A stretch of DNA of 64,000 nt from Janthinobacterium sp. B9-8 (GTDB lineage: Bacteria; Pseudomonadota; Gammaproteobacteria; Burkholderiales; Chitinibacteraceae): the NCBI RefSeq assembly GCF_000969645.2, contig NZ_CP014222.1, forward strand, positions 1,240,001 to 1,304,000, in the 5' to 3' direction. Shown piece after piece: positions 53,845 through 63,975 of the stretch (its first letter is position 1; each line of letters opens with the position of its first letter). A model generated the notes under the pieces. It was not told where the DNA came from. It saw only the letters and a program-made list of their open reading frames with translations, and did not search any database. The translations under genes were made by a program, and so were the position numbers.

Positions 53845-54627
53845 ATGCATCCAATGCTCAATACCGCTGTGCGCGCTGCGCGCCGTGCTGCTTCTATCAT
53901 CCAACGTGCTTCCAGTAATCTGGACCATTTAGCCGTTGAGAAAAAAGGTCATAACGACTTTGTATCCGAAGTAGACCGCGCAGCTGAACAAGCGATTATT
54001 GATACCATCCTCGAAGCGTATCCAACGCACGCCATCATGGCCGAAGAGTCGGGAAACCGTGGTCAGTCAGAATACACATGGATTATTGACCCATTGGATG
54101 GCACCACCAATTTCTTGCATGGCGTTCCTCAGTACGCCGTATCGATTGCGCTGGAACATAAAGGCGTGATTACCCAAGCCGTGGTTTATGATCCTTGCCG
54201 CAATGATTTGTTTACCGCAACGCGTGGTGTAGGCGCTTACCTGAATGATCGCCGTATCCGTGTTTCTAAAGTACGTGAATTAACCGATGGCCTGATTGCT
54301 ACTGGTTTTCCGTACACCCGTTTTGACAATCTTGAAAACTACATCAATATTTTCCGCGATATGACGCAAAAGTCCGCTGGCTTGCGTCGTCCGGGCGCTG
54401 CCGCCTTGGATCTAGCCTATGTGGCTTGCGGTCGTTATGATGGTTTCTTTGAATTTGATCTTAAAACAGTCGATATCGCTGCTGGCTCCTTGTTGGTGCA
54501 AGAAGCGGGTGGTTTGGTGACTGATTTGAATGGCGAAGAAGGCTTCTTGCAATCTGGCGATATTCTGTGTGGAACACCGCGTGTATTCGGCCAGATGTTG
54601 TCGGTAATTCGTCAGCACAATAAATAA
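53845..54627 (+). CDS. suhB: Inositol-1-monophosphatase / SuhB
   Basis: A 260-residue inositol monophosphatase family protein with motif [16 protein letters not shown] near residue 80 and motif B near the C-terminus ([20 protein letters not shown]). In E. coli SuhB also joins the rRNA antitermination complex. The ATG at 53845 follows AGGAAT; the frame opens at 53797. Confidence 0.95.
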   Translation: MHPMLNTAVRAARRAASIIQRASSNLDHLAVEKKGHNDFVSEVDRAAEQAIIDTILEAYPTHAIMAEESGNRGQSEYTWIIDPLDGTTNFLHGVPQYAVSIALEHKGVITQAVVYDPCRNDLFTATRGVGAYLNDRRIRVSKVRELTDGLIATGFPYTRFDNLENYINIFRDMTQKSAGLRRPGAAALDLAYVACGRYDGFFEFDLKTVDIAAGSLLVQEAGGLVTDLNGEEGFLQSGDILCGTPRVFGQMLSVIRQHNK

Positions 54628-54629
54628 TT

Positions 54630-54683
54630 AACGCTTTATCTTAGCGTTTTTAAAAAAGCGTCATCTCGGGTGGCGCTTTTTTT
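54630..54683 (+). terminator. Two tandem terminators after suhB
   Basis: AACGCT/AGCGTT (54630-54648) followed by T, then AGCGTCA/TGGCGCT (54657-54677) with one G-T pair and a T-run. Confidence 0.8.
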
Positions 54684-54801
54684 ATGGTTGGCGGTTATTT
54701 TGCCGCTAGCCTTCGTGGACTTGCCGCTGCCCTGATTGGATAATGGCGGCCATATATAGAAATGTTTTTTTGAATTAATATTTCAGCAAGGAAATACAAA
54801 A

Positions 54802-57366
54802 ATGGCGGAAAAAAAACCAAGCGCTAGCGCCAAACCAACGCACACGCCATTTATGCAGCAATACCTGCGTTTAAAAAGCGATCATCCAGATAAGCTGCTT
54901 TTTTATCGCATGGGCGATTTCTATGAGTTGTTTTTTGATGATGCAGTTCGCGCGGCCAAATTACTCGATATCACACTGACCACCCGTGGCCAGACGGCGG
55001 GAGAGCCGATTCGCATGGCAGGTGTGCCTTATCACGCCGCCGAGCAATATCTGGCCCGCCTCGTCAAGATGGGTGAATCGGTGGCGATTTGCGAACAGGT
55101 TGGCGAGGTTACGGGTAAGGGGCCGGTTGATCGTAAGGTGATGCGCGTGGTGACGCCGGGTACGCTCACAGATACCGCTTTACTCGATGTAAAAACCGAG
55201 AATCGGCTGCTGGCGCTGAGTTTCTCGCGTGGCAAGATGGGGATGGCGTGGTTGTCCCTCGCATCAGGTGATTTTGCCCTGATGGACACGACGGCGGATA
55301 AGCTGGCTTCAGAATTAGAGCGTTTACGCCCAGCCGAAATTCTGGTGGCCGACGATGCAGGTTTGGCCTTGTTTGATCAGGCCTCCGCCGTGGTGCGTAA
55401 ATTGCCGCCTTGGCAATTTGAAAGCGCCGCTGCCGTACGTAATTTGTCCCGCCATTTTGAAACCCACGATTTAGCAGGTTTTGGTGTGAGTGAGGGCATG
55501 CTGGCACTTGGCCCTGCTGGGGCTTTGCTGGAGTATGTTCGCAGCACGCAAGGCGGCGCATTGCCCGTGTTGGCTGGGCTGCGTTGTGAATCGCAAAGCC
55601 AATATATCGAGCTGGATGCGGCTACTCGCCGCAATCTGGAAATCACTGAAACTATTCGTGGTGAAAGCTCACCCACTTTATTCTCCTTACTGGATCAATG
55701 TGCCACTGGCATGGGTTCGCGCTTGCTGCGCCACTGGCTGCATCACCCGCTCAGATCTAGCGGCAAAATTATGCAGCGGCAAAATGCCATCGCGGCGCTG
55801 CTGGCAACGGCCTCGTTTGCTCCAATTCATTCGGCTTTGGATTGTGTGGCAGATGTAGAGCGGATTACCGCGCGTATTGCTTTATCCAGCGCAAGGCCGC
55901 GTGATTTATCCAGCCTGAGGGATAGTCTCGCTGCGCTGCCTGCCTTGATTGCGGTATTGCCGCAGGATGATTTCTTTGCCTCGCTGGCTAAGGCTTTGTC
56001 GCCTGATGCGCAAATTCTTGCCTTGCTGAGTGCGGCGATCAAGATCGAGCCTTCTGTGGTGCTGCGCGAAGGTGGGGTGATTGCCGATGGTTATAGTAGT
56101 GAGCTGGATGAGCTGCGTACCATTCAAACGCATGGCGGTGAATTCTTACTGGAGCTTGAAGCGCGCGAGCGTGAGCGCACCGGCATTCCTACGCTAAGGG
56201 TCGAATACAACCGCGTTGCGGGCTATTTTATCGAGATTACTAATTCCTACGCAGGGGCGGTGCCGGACGATTATCGCCGTCGTCAAACCATGAAAAACGC
56301 CGAGCGCTATATTACGCCCGAGCTGAAATTGTTTGAAGACAAAGCCTTAAGTGCCAAAGAGCGATCCTTGGTCTTGGAAAAAGCGCTTTATGATGATTTG
56401 CTGCAGCGTTTGCAGCCCTTTCTGGGTGCTTTGCGTTTAGCGGCGCAAGCACTGGCAACGGCCGATGTATTGGCTAGCCTTGCCGATCGAGCCGAACGGG
56501 GTAACTATGTTGCGCCACAATTTGTGGATAAAGATCTGCTGCAAATCGAGGCGGGTCGCCACCCGGTGGTTGAGGCGCAGATTGATGACTTTATTCCTAA
56601 TAACGTGGATTTCTCGGTGGCGCGCAAGCTGCTATTGATTACCGGCCCCAATATGGGCGGTAAATCGACTTATATGCGGCAGGTGGCCTTAATTGTGCTG
56701 CTGGCACATGTGGGGAGCTTTGTTCCGGCACAAAGTGCCACGATAGGCAGGCTGGACCGTATCTTTACTCGTATTGGGGCATCGGATGATTTGGCCGGTG
56801 GGCGTTCGACCTTTATGGTGGAGATGACCGAGACCGCCAATATTCTCAACAACGCTTCAGAGCATTCATTGGTCTTGATGGATGAAGTAGGGCGCGGTAC
56901 GTCTACTTTTGATGGCTTGGCGCTGGCTTGGTCGATTGCGAAAGCATTAATCGAAAAAAATCGTGCTTACACACTGTTTGCAACCCATTATTTTGAACTG
57001 ACACGCTTGGCGCAAGAATATCCTGTGGTTGCTAATGTGCATCTGGATGCCGTTGAGCATAAAGATCGCATTGTATTTTTGCATGCTGTACAGGAAGGCC
57101 CTGCCTCGCAAAGCTATGGCGTGGCGGTGGCCCAGCTGGCGGGCGTGCCAAAAGATGTTGTACGTCAAGCCAGAAAAAAATTGCTCGAGCTAGAATCCAA
57201 TAGTGTGCAAGGCGGTATGCAGGGTGATTTGTTTGCAACTGCGCCGATTTTGCATGTGGAGGCAGAATCGCACCCCTTGCTTGATGCCCTGGCAGAGGTG
57301 GATCCGGATGGCTTAAGTGCAAGAGAAGCGCACGATTTGCTCTACCGTCTTTGCGCGATGCTATAG
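54802..57366 (+). CDS. mutS: DNA mismatch repair protein MutS
   Basis: An 854-residue MutS. The mismatch-reading domain has the GDFYELF motif (Phe and Glu) near residue 36. The connector, lever and clamp regions follow, with [14 protein letters not shown] in the core. The ATPase has Walker [15 protein letters not shown] near 617 and signature [14 protein letters not shown], then [18 protein letters not shown]-terminal tetramerisation segment follows. The start has AAGGAA upstream. No defect is visible. Confidence 0.97.
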   Translation: MAEKKPSASAKPTHTPFMQQYLRLKSDHPDKLLFYRMGDFYELFFDDAVRAAKLLDITLTTRGQTAGEPIRMAGVPYHAAEQYLARLVKMGESVAICEQVGEVTGKGPVDRKVMRVVTPGTLTDTALLDVKTENRLLALSFSRGKMGMAWLSLASGDFALMDTTADKLASELERLRPAEILVADDAGLALFDQASAVVRKLPPWQFESAAAVRNLSRHFETHDLAGFGVSEGMLALGPAGALLEYVRSTQGGALPVLAGLRCESQSQYIELDAATRRNLEITETIRGESSPTLFSLLDQCATGMGSRLLRHWLHHPLRSSGKIMQRQNAIAALLATASFAPIHSALDCVADVERITARIALSSARPRDLSSLRDSLAALPALIAVLPQDDFFASLAKALSPDAQILALLSAAIKIEPSVVLREGGVIADGYSSELDELRTIQTHGGEFLLELEARERERTGIPTLRVEYNRVAGYFIEITNSYAGAVPDDYRRRQTMKNAERYITPELKLFEDKALSAKERSLVLEKALYDDLLQRLQPFLGALRLAAQALATADVLASLADRAERGNYVAPQFVDKDLLQIEAGRHPVVEAQIDDFIPNNVDFSVARKLLLITGPNMGGKSTYMRQVALIVLLAHVGSFVPAQSATIGRLDRIFTRIGASDDLAGGRSTFMVEMTETANILNNASEHSLVLMDEVGRGTSTFDGLALAWSIAKALIEKNRAYTLFATHYFELTRLAQEYPVVANVHLDAVEHKDRIVFLHAVQEGPASQSYGVAVAQLAGVPKDVVRQARKKLLELESNSVQGGMQGDLFATAPILHVEAESHPLLDALAEVDPDGLSAREAHDLLYRLCAML

Positions 57367-57657
57367 GTTTAACTGGCACATAGTGCAGAGTAAGGGGAAT
57401 GGTTTTGAGTATCATGCGCAAAAAATTAGGTTTTTTCGTGTGATTTTCTATAATCAGAATACCTTACTTTGTGCGAGGTTTTTTTGCCGGTTGTAAGCGG
57501 CTTCCGGGGGTGGATTGAATTTTTACGCATAATTTTTTCTGTTTTAATCAGTGCAACGAAAAAATTTAGTAAGAATGTAAATTTTACCGATTAGAATGCA
57601 ATGCTGTTTGCTAATATTAATTGCTAAGCCAATGTGCTTTTCCAATGGGGAGTGGCT

Positions 57658-58104
57658 GTGAATACGGTGTCTGATCTTGCTGCAGTGAGTGGTGATCTAC
57701 AGGGAAGTACCCTGCTCGAGATTGCTTCATTTTTATCGGATGGTTCGCCAGAAGAGGGGTTTTCTTTAACGGAATTAAACGCTAAAGCGGCTTCAGAGCT
57801 CAAGCGATTTGGCGTGGATTTGCAATCACACTTAGGCCTGATTGGCGTGACGATTCCTCCTGCTTTGCAATTGAGGGGCGACAATGTTGGCGCGTTGCAT
57901 GTTATTGGTGAGCATGCTTTAAAAGCCGAGATTGAAGCTTTTTTAAATGACAACACACGGCTTTTGAAGTGGTATAAAGAAATCGAAGTGATGTATGAAA
58001 TTTTACGCCGCACCGAGCTCGCCCCGGGGCAGGGCCTGGAGGGGCAAGTCTTTAATTTGGGTTTGACCAGTTTGGGTTGTGTTGCTTTCTTTTCAGTGCT
58101 GTAG
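57658..58104 (+). CDS. Protein of unknown function
   Basis: A 148-residue soluble protein from a GTG at 57658 with GGGGAG upstream; a GTG at 57634 is the alternative. The last residues (GLTSLGCVAFFSVL) are hydrophobic. I do not recognise any motif. The gene is monocistronic between mutS and the pseudouridine synthase gene; the 290-bp gap before it is AT-rich and shows no other feature. Confidence 0.55.
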   Translation: MNTVSDLAAVSGDLQGSTLLEIASFLSDGSPEEGFSLTELNAKAASELKRFGVDLQSHLGLIGVTIPPALQLRGDNVGALHVIGEHALKAEIEAFLNDNTRLLKWYKEIEVMYEILRRTELAPGQGLEGQVFNLGLTSLGCVAFFSVL

Positions 58105-58208
58105 CTGGCGTTGCTTAGCTAAAGCATGAATAGCTAAATCAAAGTTATTTTTTTGTGCTCGTTTTATGCCGCTTAATGTTTGAAATATTGTCAATATAAT
58201 CCCTGCAG

Positions 58209-58230
58209 CCGCCGATCAAGCTATCGGCGG
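58209..58230 (+). terminator. Hairpin after the unknown gene
   Basis: CCGCCGAT and ATCGGCGG with a 6-base loop, followed by TTTGC; a weak terminator. Confidence 0.6.
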
Positions 58231-58309
58231 TTTGCTATTGTGAGGGATGAATATGCTGTAAGACGCGTATTCAGGTTATAATCCTCTGTTTTTTTGGAAA
58301 GAAACGCAC

Positions 58310-59746
58310 ATGAAAACCACCCGATCACGTCGCCCCCAGCCCGCCATAGCAGAACGTAAGGCGAGCGAGCGCAGCGCGCAGGCTGCTGGTGCTGGCAAAC
58401 GTACGGGTGGCAAAGCCACTGCTGAGGAATTCTCTACCCGTAATCCTGCTTATGAAAAGCCTTCAGCAGCAGGTGCAAAACCACGCGGTGGCAAAGCCAC
58501 TGGTGAAGTGATCTCTGCTCGTAACCCCGCTTATGAAAAGCCTTCTGCCGCGGGTGCAAAACCACGGAGTGGCAAAACCACTGGCGAAGTTTCTGCCCGT
58601 AATCCTGCCTATGGCAAGCCTGCTGTAACAGGTGCTAAGCCACGCGGCCGCAATGCTGCTAGTGGTTTTGCTGAAGCGATGCCTGTGCAAAGCCGTGGTG
58701 GTCGTAGCGGTCGTGGTGCACCAAGCCCCGCCGCGCCAGAAGCGCGTGTACCACGCGCTCCACGCTCTAGGCCAAACCCTCAGGGTGGTAAGGCAGAACG
58801 CCCAACATTTGAAGCCTATAAAGCCGTTGCCGCTGCGGGTGGCCTTGTTGCTGCCGATGGCGATAGCCGTAAAATTAAATACAAAACGGTAAGCCGTGCT
58901 CGCCGTATGCAATTGCGTCAAGGCTCAGTACGTGAGTTGCAAATGCAAAAAGAATTGCGTGAGCGCCGCGTTGCCACTACAGAAATCCCTGCTGAACGCT
59001 TACAAAAAGCCCTTGCCTTTACTGGCTACGGCTCACGTCGTGCGATGGAAGACGCGATTGCTGCCGGTAAAGTATCAGTCAATGGCAAAATCGCTGCTTT
59101 AGGCAGCAAGGTAAGCCTTGGTGATGATGTTCGTTTTGATGGCAAAAAAGTGGTACTGAAATGGCCGGATCGTTTGCCGCGCATTGTGATGTATCACAAA
59201 CAAGAAGGCGAATTGGTTAGCCGTGATGATCCGGAAGGCCGCGTCACCGTATTTGATCGTTTGCCGCGCCTGAAGTCCAGTAAATGGGTCGCAGTGGGTC
59301 GTTTGGATTACAACACCAGTGGTTTATTGCTGTTTACCACGTCAGGTGAATTAGCTAACCGTATGATGCACCCAAGCTTTGAAGTGGAGCGCGAATACGC
59401 GGTGCGTGTGTTTGGTGAGCTGACGCAAGAACAAATCAGCACCATGCTCAGCGGGATTGAGCTTGAAGACGGCAACGCTCACTTCGCACGCTTAGAGCGT
59501 CGTGGGGGGGAAGGCTTCAATCACTGGTATCACGTGGTACTCAAAGAAGGCCGTAATCGTGAAGTGCGCCGGATGTTTGAGTACTTCGGTCTGATCGTTA
59601 GTCGTTTGATTCGTGTTCGCTTTGGTTCAATGACGCTGCCTGGCCGCTTGCGTCGTGGTCAGTTCCATGAGCTGACCGAGTTGGAAATCTTGGGCATTAT
59701 GCGCTGGGCGGGCCTGAAAATTAATGGTCGCCAAGCGGACGAATAG
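58310..59746 (+). CDS. rluB: RluB/RsuA-family rRNA pseudouridine synthase with repetitive N-terminus
   Basis: A 478-residue protein. The C-terminal part is a standard RsuA/RluB enzyme: an S4 RNA-binding domain (RLQKALAFTGYGSRRAMEDA near residue 227) and a catalytic domain with the active Asp in VGRLDYNTSGLLLFT near 330. EGRNREVRRMFEYFGLIVSR follows near 405. The N-terminal 220 residues are a basic, low-complexity extension with three tandem repeats of about 27 residues. Such extensions occur in betaproteobacterial RluB and probably contact RNA. RluB modifies U2605 of 23S rRNA in E. coli; the exact target here is inferred. Confidence 0.88.
   Translation: MKTTRSRRPQPAIAERKASERSAQAAGAGKRTGGKATAEEFSTRNPAYEKPSAAGAKPRGGKATGEVISARNPAYEKPSAAGAKPRSGKTTGEVSARNPAYGKPAVTGAKPRGRNAASGFAEAMPVQSRGGRSGRGAPSPAAPEARVPRAPRSRPNPQGGKAERPTFEAYKAVAAAGGLVAADGDSRKIKYKTVSRARRMQLRQGSVRELQMQKELRERRVATTEIPAERLQKALAFTGYGSRRAMEDAIAAGKVSVNGKIAALGSKVSLGDDVRFDGKKVVLKWPDRLPRIVMYHKQEGELVSRDDPEGRVTVFDRLPRLKSSKWVAVGRLDYNTSGLLLFTTSGELANRMMHPSFEVEREYAVRVFGELTQEQISTMLSGIELEDGNAHFARLERRGGEGFNHWYHVVLKEGRNREVRRMFEYFGLIVSRLIRVRFGSMTLPGRLRRGQFHELTELEILGIMRWAGLKINGRQADE
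58406..58645 (+). repeat. Three in-frame tandem repeats in the pseudouridine synthase gene
   Basis: Units 58406-58486 (81 bp), 58487-58567 (81 bp) and 58568-58645 (78 bp) encode variants of GGKATGEVISARNPAYEKPS followed by AAGAKPR. They are imperfect at DNA level, and copy number may vary between strains. Confidence 0.85.
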
Positions 59747-59756
59747 GTTGTAAGTG

Positions 59757-60329
59757 ATGAGTAAAGCGTTTGTTCGTGAGTCCGAGACCGATGATGATGA
59801 AATCCCTGCCGAGCTACGCGTTCCGGCCGGGAGTAAAAATTATATGACTCCGGGTGGCTGGCGAAAAATGAAAGCAGAATTCGCCCAGCTGGTGCAAAAA
59901 GAGCGCCCCGAACTCACGCTGATGATCAACTGGGCGGCCTCCAACGGAGATCGCTCAGAAAATGGCGATTATATTTATGGCAAAAGACGTTTGCGCGAGA
60001 TTGATCGGCGCATTCGTTTTTTGACCAAACGCCTTGAATTGGCCGAAGTCATCGACCCCGAATTACGCGAAGCCACCGATCAAATTTTCTTTAGTGCAAC
60101 AGTCAGTTATCTGCGTGAAGATGGCCGCACTGAAACGGTAGCGATTGTGGGCGTTGATGAGACGGATATGAAACGCCACCATATTAGTTGGACTTCCCCG
60201 GTTGCTCGGGCGCTCATTAAGGCCAGAGAAGGGGATGTGGTACTCCTACGTACTCCCGCAGGCACAGAGGAGCTAGAGATTACTGACGTTGTATATCAGG
60301 CTCTAGACACCGAGCTACCTAGCTTTTAA
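59757..60329 (+). CDS. greB: Transcription elongation factor GreB
   Basis: A 190-residue GreB, which rescues backtracked RNA polymerase by stimulating transcript cleavage. The N-terminal coiled coil carries the paired acidic tip in NWAASNGDRSENGDYIYGKR near residue 60. Its C-terminal FKBP-like domain has VGVDETD and SWTSPVARALIKAREGD. An extra acidic N-terminus of about 25 residues is present. It starts 10 bp after the pseudouridine synthase gene, so the two are probably co-transcribed. The ATG at 59757 is preferred to the GTG just before it. Confidence 0.93.
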   Translation: MSKAFVRESETDDDEIPAELRVPAGSKNYMTPGGWRKMKAEFAQLVQKERPELTLMINWAASNGDRSENGDYIYGKRRLREIDRRIRFLTKRLELAEVIDPELREATDQIFFSATVSYLREDGRTETVAIVGVDETDMKRHHISWTSPVARALIKAREGDVVLLRTPAGTEELEITDVVYQALDTELPSF

Positions 60330-60385
60330 GTCATCTTGCTGAATTGGTACTTTGCACATTTCCTTGTGTGCGGTATCTTTCTGGC

Positions 60386-62440
60386 ATGGATCCCTTACAT
60401 CAACCCCGTGATAGTCTTTTTCGCCGCGTTTTTCGCAATATGGTTCTGCGTATTGCCATTGCAGGCGTATTTGTTTCTGCACTGAGCTATTACTGGAGTT
60501 ATGTTAATTTTCAAGAAGAAGCGCTTGCCAATTTAGCGCAGTACATCACGGCCCGTAGTCAGCTAGAAAGTGAATTATTTGTACAGGCCGAGGGCAATAC
60601 CAAGATAGTTCGTGATGAATTTCTGCGCCGCTATGTTTTATTGGGTGAAGAAGACCCGAGCCCCGCTTTTCATTCCCTGATTGCTCAGGACAAAGATGGA
60701 ATGTGGCGGGTAAGAGTGCAAAAAGATGATTTCGAACGTAAGGCAATGATCGCCATATTGCCTGATGCAAAGCAAACGCTTGTCTTTATGCGACAAGTCT
60801 TATTGGGCTATGAAGTATTGTCGCAATATGGCCCTGCATTTAGAAATCGTTATTACGATACTTTTATTGATTTAAATGTATCGGATGCCAGCTTGATGTA
60901 TCTGCCCGATTTAAATTATGCCCGTAACGGGTCAGTTGCTGATTTTGAAATGGATTTAGAAGTAGAACTGGGTGCAACGCCTGCTCGCAATCCTGAACGA
61001 AAAACATTCTGGACTGGAATATATTTTGACCGGCAAGCCTTGCATTGGATGGTTTCTGTCGTCACGCCGCTTGATTATCTGGGCCAATATATTGGCGGCA
61101 TCGGGCAGGATGTTTTATTAGATCAGCTTATAGAGCGCAATAATAAAGTTAATATCCCCGGTACTTATAATATAACGATGACACGGCAAGGGGTGCTTAT
61201 TGCCCATCCCGATAAAATGGATAGAATTCATGCGAGTAAAGGCCAGTATCGCGTTCAACAAGACCCGGCATTAAAAGGGATTTACGAGGCAACGCTCACG
61301 GCCACACGTGATCGGCGTTTTGTAGAAACACCAGACGGATTAAACTGGCTGGGGGTTGCGCCTATTGAGGGGGCAAACTGGCTGTTTGTGACGGTGTACC
61401 CTAAGCAATTGCTGCAGGATAAAGCGGCTAAAACCACCAGTGTTGTTCTTTTACTGGGGATGCTGGCCTTGGTGCTGGAATTGTTTTTAATGGCGTGGGT
61501 ATTAAAGAGAGATGTAGCCTTGCCTTTAAGGCGGCTTAAAAATGCAATGAATGCAGTGGCTGATGGAAAGTCGAGTAATGAGTTAGATATTACTCGTAAT
61601 GATGAACTCGGTGATCTGGCGCGTAATTTCTTAGATATGTCGCAAACTGTTCGGCTGCATCGCCAACATTTGGAAGCGTTAGTTGATGTTCGTACTGCCG
61701 AGCTGGCTACACGTAATGGACAATTAGAAGTCTTAAATGATTCATTAAGGCATCTTAATACCGAGAAAAATGAATTACTGGCTATTGCTGCTCATGATTT
61801 AAAAAACCCGGTGGCAAGTATTCAGGGTATGGCGCATTTAATTGCGCTGCGTTTGGATGACTGGCCAAGAGAGCGGGTGCTGGACAGGCTTTCTGGTATT
61901 GGTTTATTGGCAGATCGCACGCAATGTATTTTAAGTAATTTACTTGATCATGAGGCTTTAGAAAGTGGCTCGGTGCAAATTCATATTGAGTCACTTTGTT
62001 TGAATGATTTATTAAAAGAATTATTGTCCAGCTGGGAAGAGCGTTTGGCCGCAAAACAGCAGATTTGTCAGCTCTCTATAAGCGGGACTGCTGTGCAGGC
62101 AGACAGGCAAGCTTTATGGCAGGTCTTGGATAATTTACTTTCTAATGCCTCTAAATACGCACCACATGGCAGTACGATTGTGCTCAGCAGTCAGCAAGAA
62201 GGGTCTTTGCTGCGCATTATGGTGACAGATCAGGGGCCCGGTGTGGCGCCACATGAGATGTCTAAGCTATTTTTGAAGTTTAGCCGGCTTTCTGCGCTGC
62301 CTACTGGAGGTGAGCACACCACTGGCTTGGGCTTGTCGATTGTGAAGCGGCTGGTTGAGGCGATGCATGGTCGTGTTTATTGCCAAAGCCAATTTGGAAG
62401 CGGGGCGACCTTTGTGCTTGAACTGCCTTCTTCGGGCTGA
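60386..62440 (+). CDS. Orphan sensor histidine kinase (Cache-HAMP-HisKA)
   Basis: A 684-residue kinase from the ATG at 60386. Membrane segments lie near residues 19-39 and 353-375. A periplasmic sensor domain of about 310 residues lies between them, probably of the double-Cache type. A HAMP linker (DVALPLRRLKNAMNAVADGK) and a coiled coil follow. The H-box IAAHDLKNPVASIQG holds the phosphorylated His near 475. The N-box LWQVLDNLLSNASKYAP and the G-boxes VTDQGPGVAP and TTGLGLSIVKRL come last. No response regulator gene adjoins it, and no ligand can be predicted. Confidence 0.9.
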   Translation: MDPLHQPRDSLFRRVFRNMVLRIAIAGVFVSALSYYWSYVNFQEEALANLAQYITARSQLESELFVQAEGNTKIVRDEFLRRYVLLGEEDPSPAFHSLIAQDKDGMWRVRVQKDDFERKAMIAILPDAKQTLVFMRQVLLGYEVLSQYGPAFRNRYYDTFIDLNVSDASLMYLPDLNYARNGSVADFEMDLEVELGATPARNPERKTFWTGIYFDRQALHWMVSVVTPLDYLGQYIGGIGQDVLLDQLIERNNKVNIPGTYNITMTRQGVLIAHPDKMDRIHASKGQYRVQQDPALKGIYEATLTATRDRRFVETPDGLNWLGVAPIEGANWLFVTVYPKQLLQDKAAKTTSVVLLLGMLALVLELFLMAWVLKRDVALPLRRLKNAMNAVADGKSSNELDITRNDELGDLARNFLDMSQTVRLHRQHLEALVDVRTAELATRNGQLEVLNDSLRHLNTEKNELLAIAAHDLKNPVASIQGMAHLIALRLDDWPRERVLDRLSGIGLLADRTQCILSNLLDHEALESGSVQIHIESLCLNDLLKELLSSWEERLAAKQQICQLSISGTAVQADRQALWQVLDNLLSNASKYAPHGSTIVLSSQQEGSLLRIMVTDQGPGVAPHEMSKLFLKFSRLSALPTGGEHTTGLGLSIVKRLVEAMHGRVYCQSQFGSGATFVLELPSSG

Positions 62441-62491
62441 TCCGATCTGATAAACTTCGTCCCTTGTTTAAAATAATCTTGGTTCCTTCTT

Positions 62492-63313
62492 ATGCGTCAA
62501 TATCTTGATCTTCTGCAACATGTTTTAGATCATGGGGTCAGGAAAGAAGATCGCACCGGCACCGGCACGATCAGCGTATTCGGGCATCAGATGCGCTTTA
62601 ATCTGGCGGATGGTTTTCCGCTGGTCACAACAAAAAAAACGCATTTAAAATCGATTACTTACGAGTTGCTGTGGTTTTTGCGTGGCGAGACTAATGTAAA
62701 GTGGTTGCAAGATCGTGGTGTGCGTATCTGGAATGAATGGGCTGCAGCGGATGGCGAATTAGGCCCTATTTATGGCTCGCAATGGCGCAGCTGGCCAACG
62801 CATGATGGCCGTCATATTGATCAGATCAGCCAAGTGGTTCAGCAGCTAAAAAACAATCCGGATTCACGCCGTATTATTGTTTCTGCTTGGAATGTGGGCG
62901 AAATCGAAAACATGGCCTTGCCGCCTTGCCATGCGTTTTTCCAATTTTATGTGGCCCCAGCCGCCGCAGATGATCTTGATCAGCGCGGCAAGCTCTCTTG
63001 CCAGCTTTATCAGCGCAGCGCGGATATCTTTTTGGGTGTGCCCTTTAATATTGCTTCTTATGCCATGCTGGTGATGATGTTGGCACAGGTTTGCGATTTG
63101 CAATTAGGTGATTTTGTTTGGACGGGCGGCGATTGCCATATTTACAGCAATCACTTAGATCAAGTACACGAGCAATTATCCCGTACGCCGCGTGCCTTGC
63201 CGGTGCTCAAGCTTAATTCGCTCAAAAAAGATATTTTTGATTTCGAATACGAAGACTTTACATTGGAAGCTTACGACCCTTATCCGGGAATCAAAGCGCC
63301 GATTGCGGTTTAA
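62492..63313 (+). CDS. thyA: Thymidylate synthase
   Basis: A 273-residue ThyA, which makes dTMP from dUMP using methylene-tetrahydrofolate. Traits are [20 protein letters not shown] near residue 17 and the nucleophile Cys in [13 protein letters not shown] near 147. [20 protein letters not shown] near 177 is also typical. It is slightly longer than the E. coli enzyme (264) because of an insert after FYVAP. folA follows, so the gene pair recycles the dihydrofolate it makes. Confidence 0.97.
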   Translation: MRQYLDLLQHVLDHGVRKEDRTGTGTISVFGHQMRFNLADGFPLVTTKKTHLKSITYELLWFLRGETNVKWLQDRGVRIWNEWAAADGELGPIYGSQWRSWPTHDGRHIDQISQVVQQLKNNPDSRRIIVSAWNVGEIENMALPPCHAFFQFYVAPAAADDLDQRGKLSCQLYQRSADIFLGVPFNIASYAMLVMMLAQVCDLQLGDFVWTGGDCHIYSNHLDQVHEQLSRTPRALPVLKLNSLKKDIFDFEYEDFTLEAYDPYPGIKAPIAV

Positions 63314-63432
63314 TCTGGGGTAAATATAGATATTGCAATTATTGCAGTTGTCGGGAAAAACGGCGTGATCGGTATATAAAACGGCTTGCCTTATGACCCT
63401 TACCTTGAGATTAAAGCGCCAATTAAAGTTTG
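63314..63432 (+). pseudogene. Decayed tandem duplication of the thyA end / folA start
   Basis: 63321-63390 resembles the start of folA (DIAIIAVVGKNGVIGI readable before an in-frame TAA). 63391-63433 resembles the end of thyA (ending YDPYLEIKAPIKV-stop). So the junction segment exists twice: 63271-63390 and 63391-63512. It is a tandem duplication of about 120 bp, in which the inner halves have decayed while the outer halves belong to the intact genes. Confidence 0.85.
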
Positions 63433-63933
63433 ATGAGTGAGATGAAAGTGGATATTGCAATTATTGCGGCAGTTGGGCAAAACGGCGTGATCGGCATAGA
63501 AAACCGCTTGCCGTGGTCCTTGCCTGAAGATTTAAAAAACTTCAAAGCGCTGACTATGGGCTCGCCCATGCTGATGGGGCGTAAAACCTTTGAGTCGCTA
63601 CCTGGTTTATTGCCAGGCCGGCCGCATTGGGTGATCACGCGTAATAAAGAATGGCAGGCGGCAGGTACTACGGCATTTTTAAGCGTTGAAGCGGCTTTGG
63701 AAGCGGCGGCTGAGGCGGGTTTGGAAAAATTATTTATTATCGGCGGCGGCGAGATTTACAGCCGTTCTTTGCCTTTAGTAAATACCCTGTATTTAACCGA
63801 GGTGAGCTTAAGCCCTGAGGGAGATGCCTATTTCCCCGCCTTTGATCGCTCTGAATGGCAAGAGGTGGCAAGAGTGCCTCAGCTAAGCGCCAAGGGGATT
63901 GAATTCTCTTATGTAGAATATCGGCGGATCTAA
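63433..63933 (+). CDS. folA: Dihydrofolate reductase
   Basis: A 166-residue FolA, which reduces dihydrofolate to tetrahydrofolate with NADPH. DIAIIAAVGQNGVIGIENRL followed by PWSLPEDLKNFKALT includes the substrate-binding Asp/Glu helix. PMLMGRKTFESL and FIIGGGEIYSRSL are typical cofactor-contact segments. The ATG at 63433 overlaps the stop of the duplicated thyA tail; an ATG at 63442 (MKVDIAI) is equally likely. Confidence 0.95.
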   Translation: MSEMKVDIAIIAAVGQNGVIGIENRLPWSLPEDLKNFKALTMGSPMLMGRKTFESLPGLLPGRPHWVITRNKEWQAAGTTAFLSVEAALEAAAEAGLEKLFIIGGGEIYSRSLPLVNTLYLTEVSLSPEGDAYFPAFDRSEWQEVARVPQLSAKGIEFSYVEYRRI

Positions 63934-63944
63934 CCGTCGCCCCA

Positions 63945-63975
63945 AACCCACTACTCAAAAAGTAGTGGGTTTTTT
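63945..63975 (+). terminator. Terminator after folA
   Basis: AACCCACTAC (63945-63954) and GTAGTGGGTT (63962-63971), followed by a T-run. Confidence 0.93.
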
